Of a stretch of DNA of 6,402 bases, positions 4,856 to 6,402 are shown in pieces; position 1 is the stretch's first letter, and every line of letters starts with the position of its first letter. The DNA lies in the NCBI GenBank assembly GCA_007121695.1, contig SKKC01000138.1, positions 1 to 6,402 of the forward strand, read 5' to 3'. The notes beneath the pieces were generated by a model. The model was given only the letters and a program-made list of their open reading frames with translations, had not been told where the DNA came from and made no database searches. Origin of the DNA: Spirochaetales bacterium (GTDB taxonomy: Bacteria; Spirochaetota; Spirochaetia; DSM-27196; SKKC01). A program made the position numbers and the translations under genes.

Positions 4856-6402
4856 TCACAAGCCCTCATTCCGACGCAGCTTCACAAAAAAGCCGAAAAT
4901 CGACGCGATGGTGATACCCAGCATGCCGACGGCAAAGACATCACCGACCGTAGAGTAGACCGTCAGGCCTTGTCCCCGGTAGATGGGCACTTCTGCAAAT
5001 AACACGCCTTCTTCGAACATGGGGATCGAATCCTGAAGGCGGCCGTGGCGGTCGACAATGGATGTGAGCCCGGCGTTCGTCGATCGGACAAGCGGAAGAC
5101 GCGTTTCGATGCTGCGAAACCGTGCTGCCGTGAAATGCTGGGTCTGAGCAGAATCCGTTTCGGACCATGCGTTGTTCGTGAGGTTCAGAAGCACGTCCGC
5201 ACCGGCCCGGTGAAACGCCCGGACAACACCGGCGAATGCGTCTTCGAAGCAGATCGGTGTCGCGGCGTACACTGGTCCGTCGCGGCCTGGTATCTCGAAA
5301 ATCGTCATTCGGTCCCCCGGTTCCCACACAGCCTGTATGCCGACCATCTCGAGATAAAACCGTTGCATGGGCTCCCACTCCCAGAAGGGAACGCTTTCGG
5401 CGAAGGGCACAAGCTGCCTCTTGCCATACACCGCAGACACGCTACCGTCGGGTTCGAGCAGCATGGAAGCGTTCCAGGCTATGCCACCGCGACCATGCGG
5501 AAGATACGGAGATCCGGTCAGAAGCGGGACCGGTGAATCGCGCAGAAAGTCACGAATCGAGACGTCCTGCGGAACCCGCTCGAACCATGAATCTGCGTAG
5601 GTGACATATGGTAGCCGCAATGATGTCTCACTCCATATCAGCAGGTCGGGATCGTATCGCCGCAGCGCATCCTGCGAGAGACGGATCAGCGTCCGTAGCG
5701 TCTGTTCTTCGTTTCCCGTTTCCCAGGAATCAGAGTTCTGCTGCACCAGCGCGACACGAAGACGGGTGTCGGTAGCAGGCTGATCGTTCAGGCGTATGAC
5801 GCCGTACATTGCAACCGAAAGAACCAGTATCAGGGCGAATACAGCGTGGCGGTACGTCACGCGATGGCTATCGGGCTCCTGGTGAGAGAAACGCAGAACG
5901 GCTTCACCGGCGAGTGACTGCAGGTATACGGCAACGAACGTTACGCCGTAGACCCCGGTAAGGTCCGCAATCTGGGTAAAGACAACAAGATCGGCAAAAG
6001 GATACGCGGCAAGGCCCCACGGGTAGCCAAGATAGCCAATACTTTTGAGAAACTCGTAGGCAGTCCAGACGCTTGCAAACAACAGCGGGCGCAGGTCTGT
6101 CCGCAATCTGGTTACCGCATACAGCGCAAGGGCGAGCAGCCAGTTGTATCCGATATAGCCGACAATTGGTCCTCCAAGTGTCCACACACTGAAGTCGCCG
6201 AAGTTCGCCAGCCAGAAGTTTCCCAGGGCGGTGGATATCGCACCGAATATGATTCCTGCGATGATTGCTGTCCGTCGGTCCGGAGCAAGGACGAACGCCG
6301 CGTACAGCGGGCTCAGGGCCACAAGACCGAGGAGCGGACTACCAAAGAGAAGGATCTCATTTGGGAGCGCAAGCGGAAAAAAAACGCTTGAGGTGAGTGC
6401 AA
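4856..6402 (-). CDS. lnt: Apolipoprotein N-acyltransferase, second copy (5' end outside window)
   Basis: This is an inner-membrane enzyme that N-acylates apolipoproteins using phospholipid. The visible 514 residues cover nearly the whole protein. The frame stays open to 6402, and the residues upstream of the GTG at 6322 (for example FFPLALPNEILLFG and SPLLGL) match the usual Lnt N-terminus, so that GTG is an internal Val and the start is to the right of the window. Several membrane helices follow (such as TAIIAGIIFGAISTALGNFW, GYIGYNWLLALALYAV, HAVFALILVLSVAMYGVI), with the Lnt signatures YEFLKSIGYLGYPWG and QIADLTGVYGVTF. The nitrilase domain has catalytic Glu in LLIWSETS (codon 5627-5629), Lys in YGKRQLVPF (5420-5422) and Cys in TPICFED (5249-5251), plus the family-typical NLTNNAWS and VRSTNAG. 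A last hydrophobic helix near the C-terminus ends in KLRRNEGL. It is closer to the family norm than the copy at the left edge and is transcribed towards rpmE. Confidence 0.96.
   Translation of the reverse strand, partial: ALTSSVFFPLALPNEILLFGSPLLGLVALSPLYAAFVLAPDRRTAIIAGIIFGAISTALGNFWLANFGDFSVWTLGGPIVGYIGYNWLLALALYAVTRLRTDLRPLLFASVWTAYEFLKSIGYLGYPWGLAAYPFADLVVFTQIADLTGVYGVTFVAVYLQSLAGEAVLRFSHQEPDSHRVTYRHAVFALILVLSVAMYGVIRLNDQPATDTRLRVALVQQNSDSWETGNEEQTLRTLIRLSQDALRRYDPDLLIWSETSLRLPYVTYADSWFERVPQDVSIRDFLRDSPVPLLTGSPYLPHGRGGIAWNASMLLEPDGSVSAVYGKRQLVPFAESVPFWEWEPMQRFYLEMVGIQAVWEPGDRMTIFEIPGRDGPVYAATPICFEDAFAGVVRAFHRAGADVLLNLTNNAWSETDSAQTQHFTAARFRSIETRLPLVRSTNAGLTSIVDRHGRLQDSIPMFEEGVLFAEVPIYRGQGLTVYSTVGDVFAVGMLGITIASIFGFFVKLRRNEGL

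Noticed and set aside
6320..6322. GTG as start of the right Lnt gene
   Set aside because: The frame continues to the window end and encodes the typical Lnt N-terminal segment including LPNEILLFG.

Overview
The window looks like a chromosomal housekeeping segment from a moderately GC-rich spirochaete (Spirochaetaceae-like). This assignment is an inference from three things: two different apolipoprotein N-acyltransferase (Lnt) genes, a bactofilin inside an operon, and rho directly followed by a zinc-independent (type B) ribosomal protein L31 gene. Protein features also fit, notably a small TPR protein ending in a PP..DWDGV tail that I associate with spirochaetal and related cyclases. I see no insertion sequence, phage gene, tRNA, rRNA or CRISPR array.

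Left part (1-2379, + strand): a tightly packed apparent operon. It starts with the C-terminal half of one Lnt (cut by the left edge). Next comes a stand-alone CheY-like response regulator with a helical, probably coiled-coil tail. It overlaps by ATGA a 73-residue TPR protein, which is followed 20 bases later by a bactofilin. The set joins lipoprotein maturation to a signalling and cytoskeletal module, plausibly for cell envelope or cell shape; the functional link is inferred.

Middle (2380-4853, + strand): a 303-base non-coding stretch holds a near-perfect sigma-70 promoter (TTGACA, 17 bases, TATAGT) and a leader of roughly 230 nt with a hairpin near its 5' end and an A/C-rich, G-poor 3' part. 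It leads into rho, which carries a disordered, Ser/Asn/Arg-rich N-terminal extension of about 165 residues before a fully conserved Rho core. rpmE (type B L31) follows after 87 bases, and a strong intrinsic terminator closes the unit.

Right part (4856-6402, - strand): a second, nearly complete Lnt converges on rpmE. Its frame runs open through the right edge, so its start lies outside. Both Lnt proteins keep the Glu-Lys-Cys catalytic triad but differ clearly from each other, so they are paralogues rather than a recent duplication.

The most unusual items are the response regulator-TPR-bactofilin set, the stand-alone cyclase-like TPR tail, the prion-like Rho extension together with its rut-like leader, and the two divergent Lnt enzymes flanking the locus.
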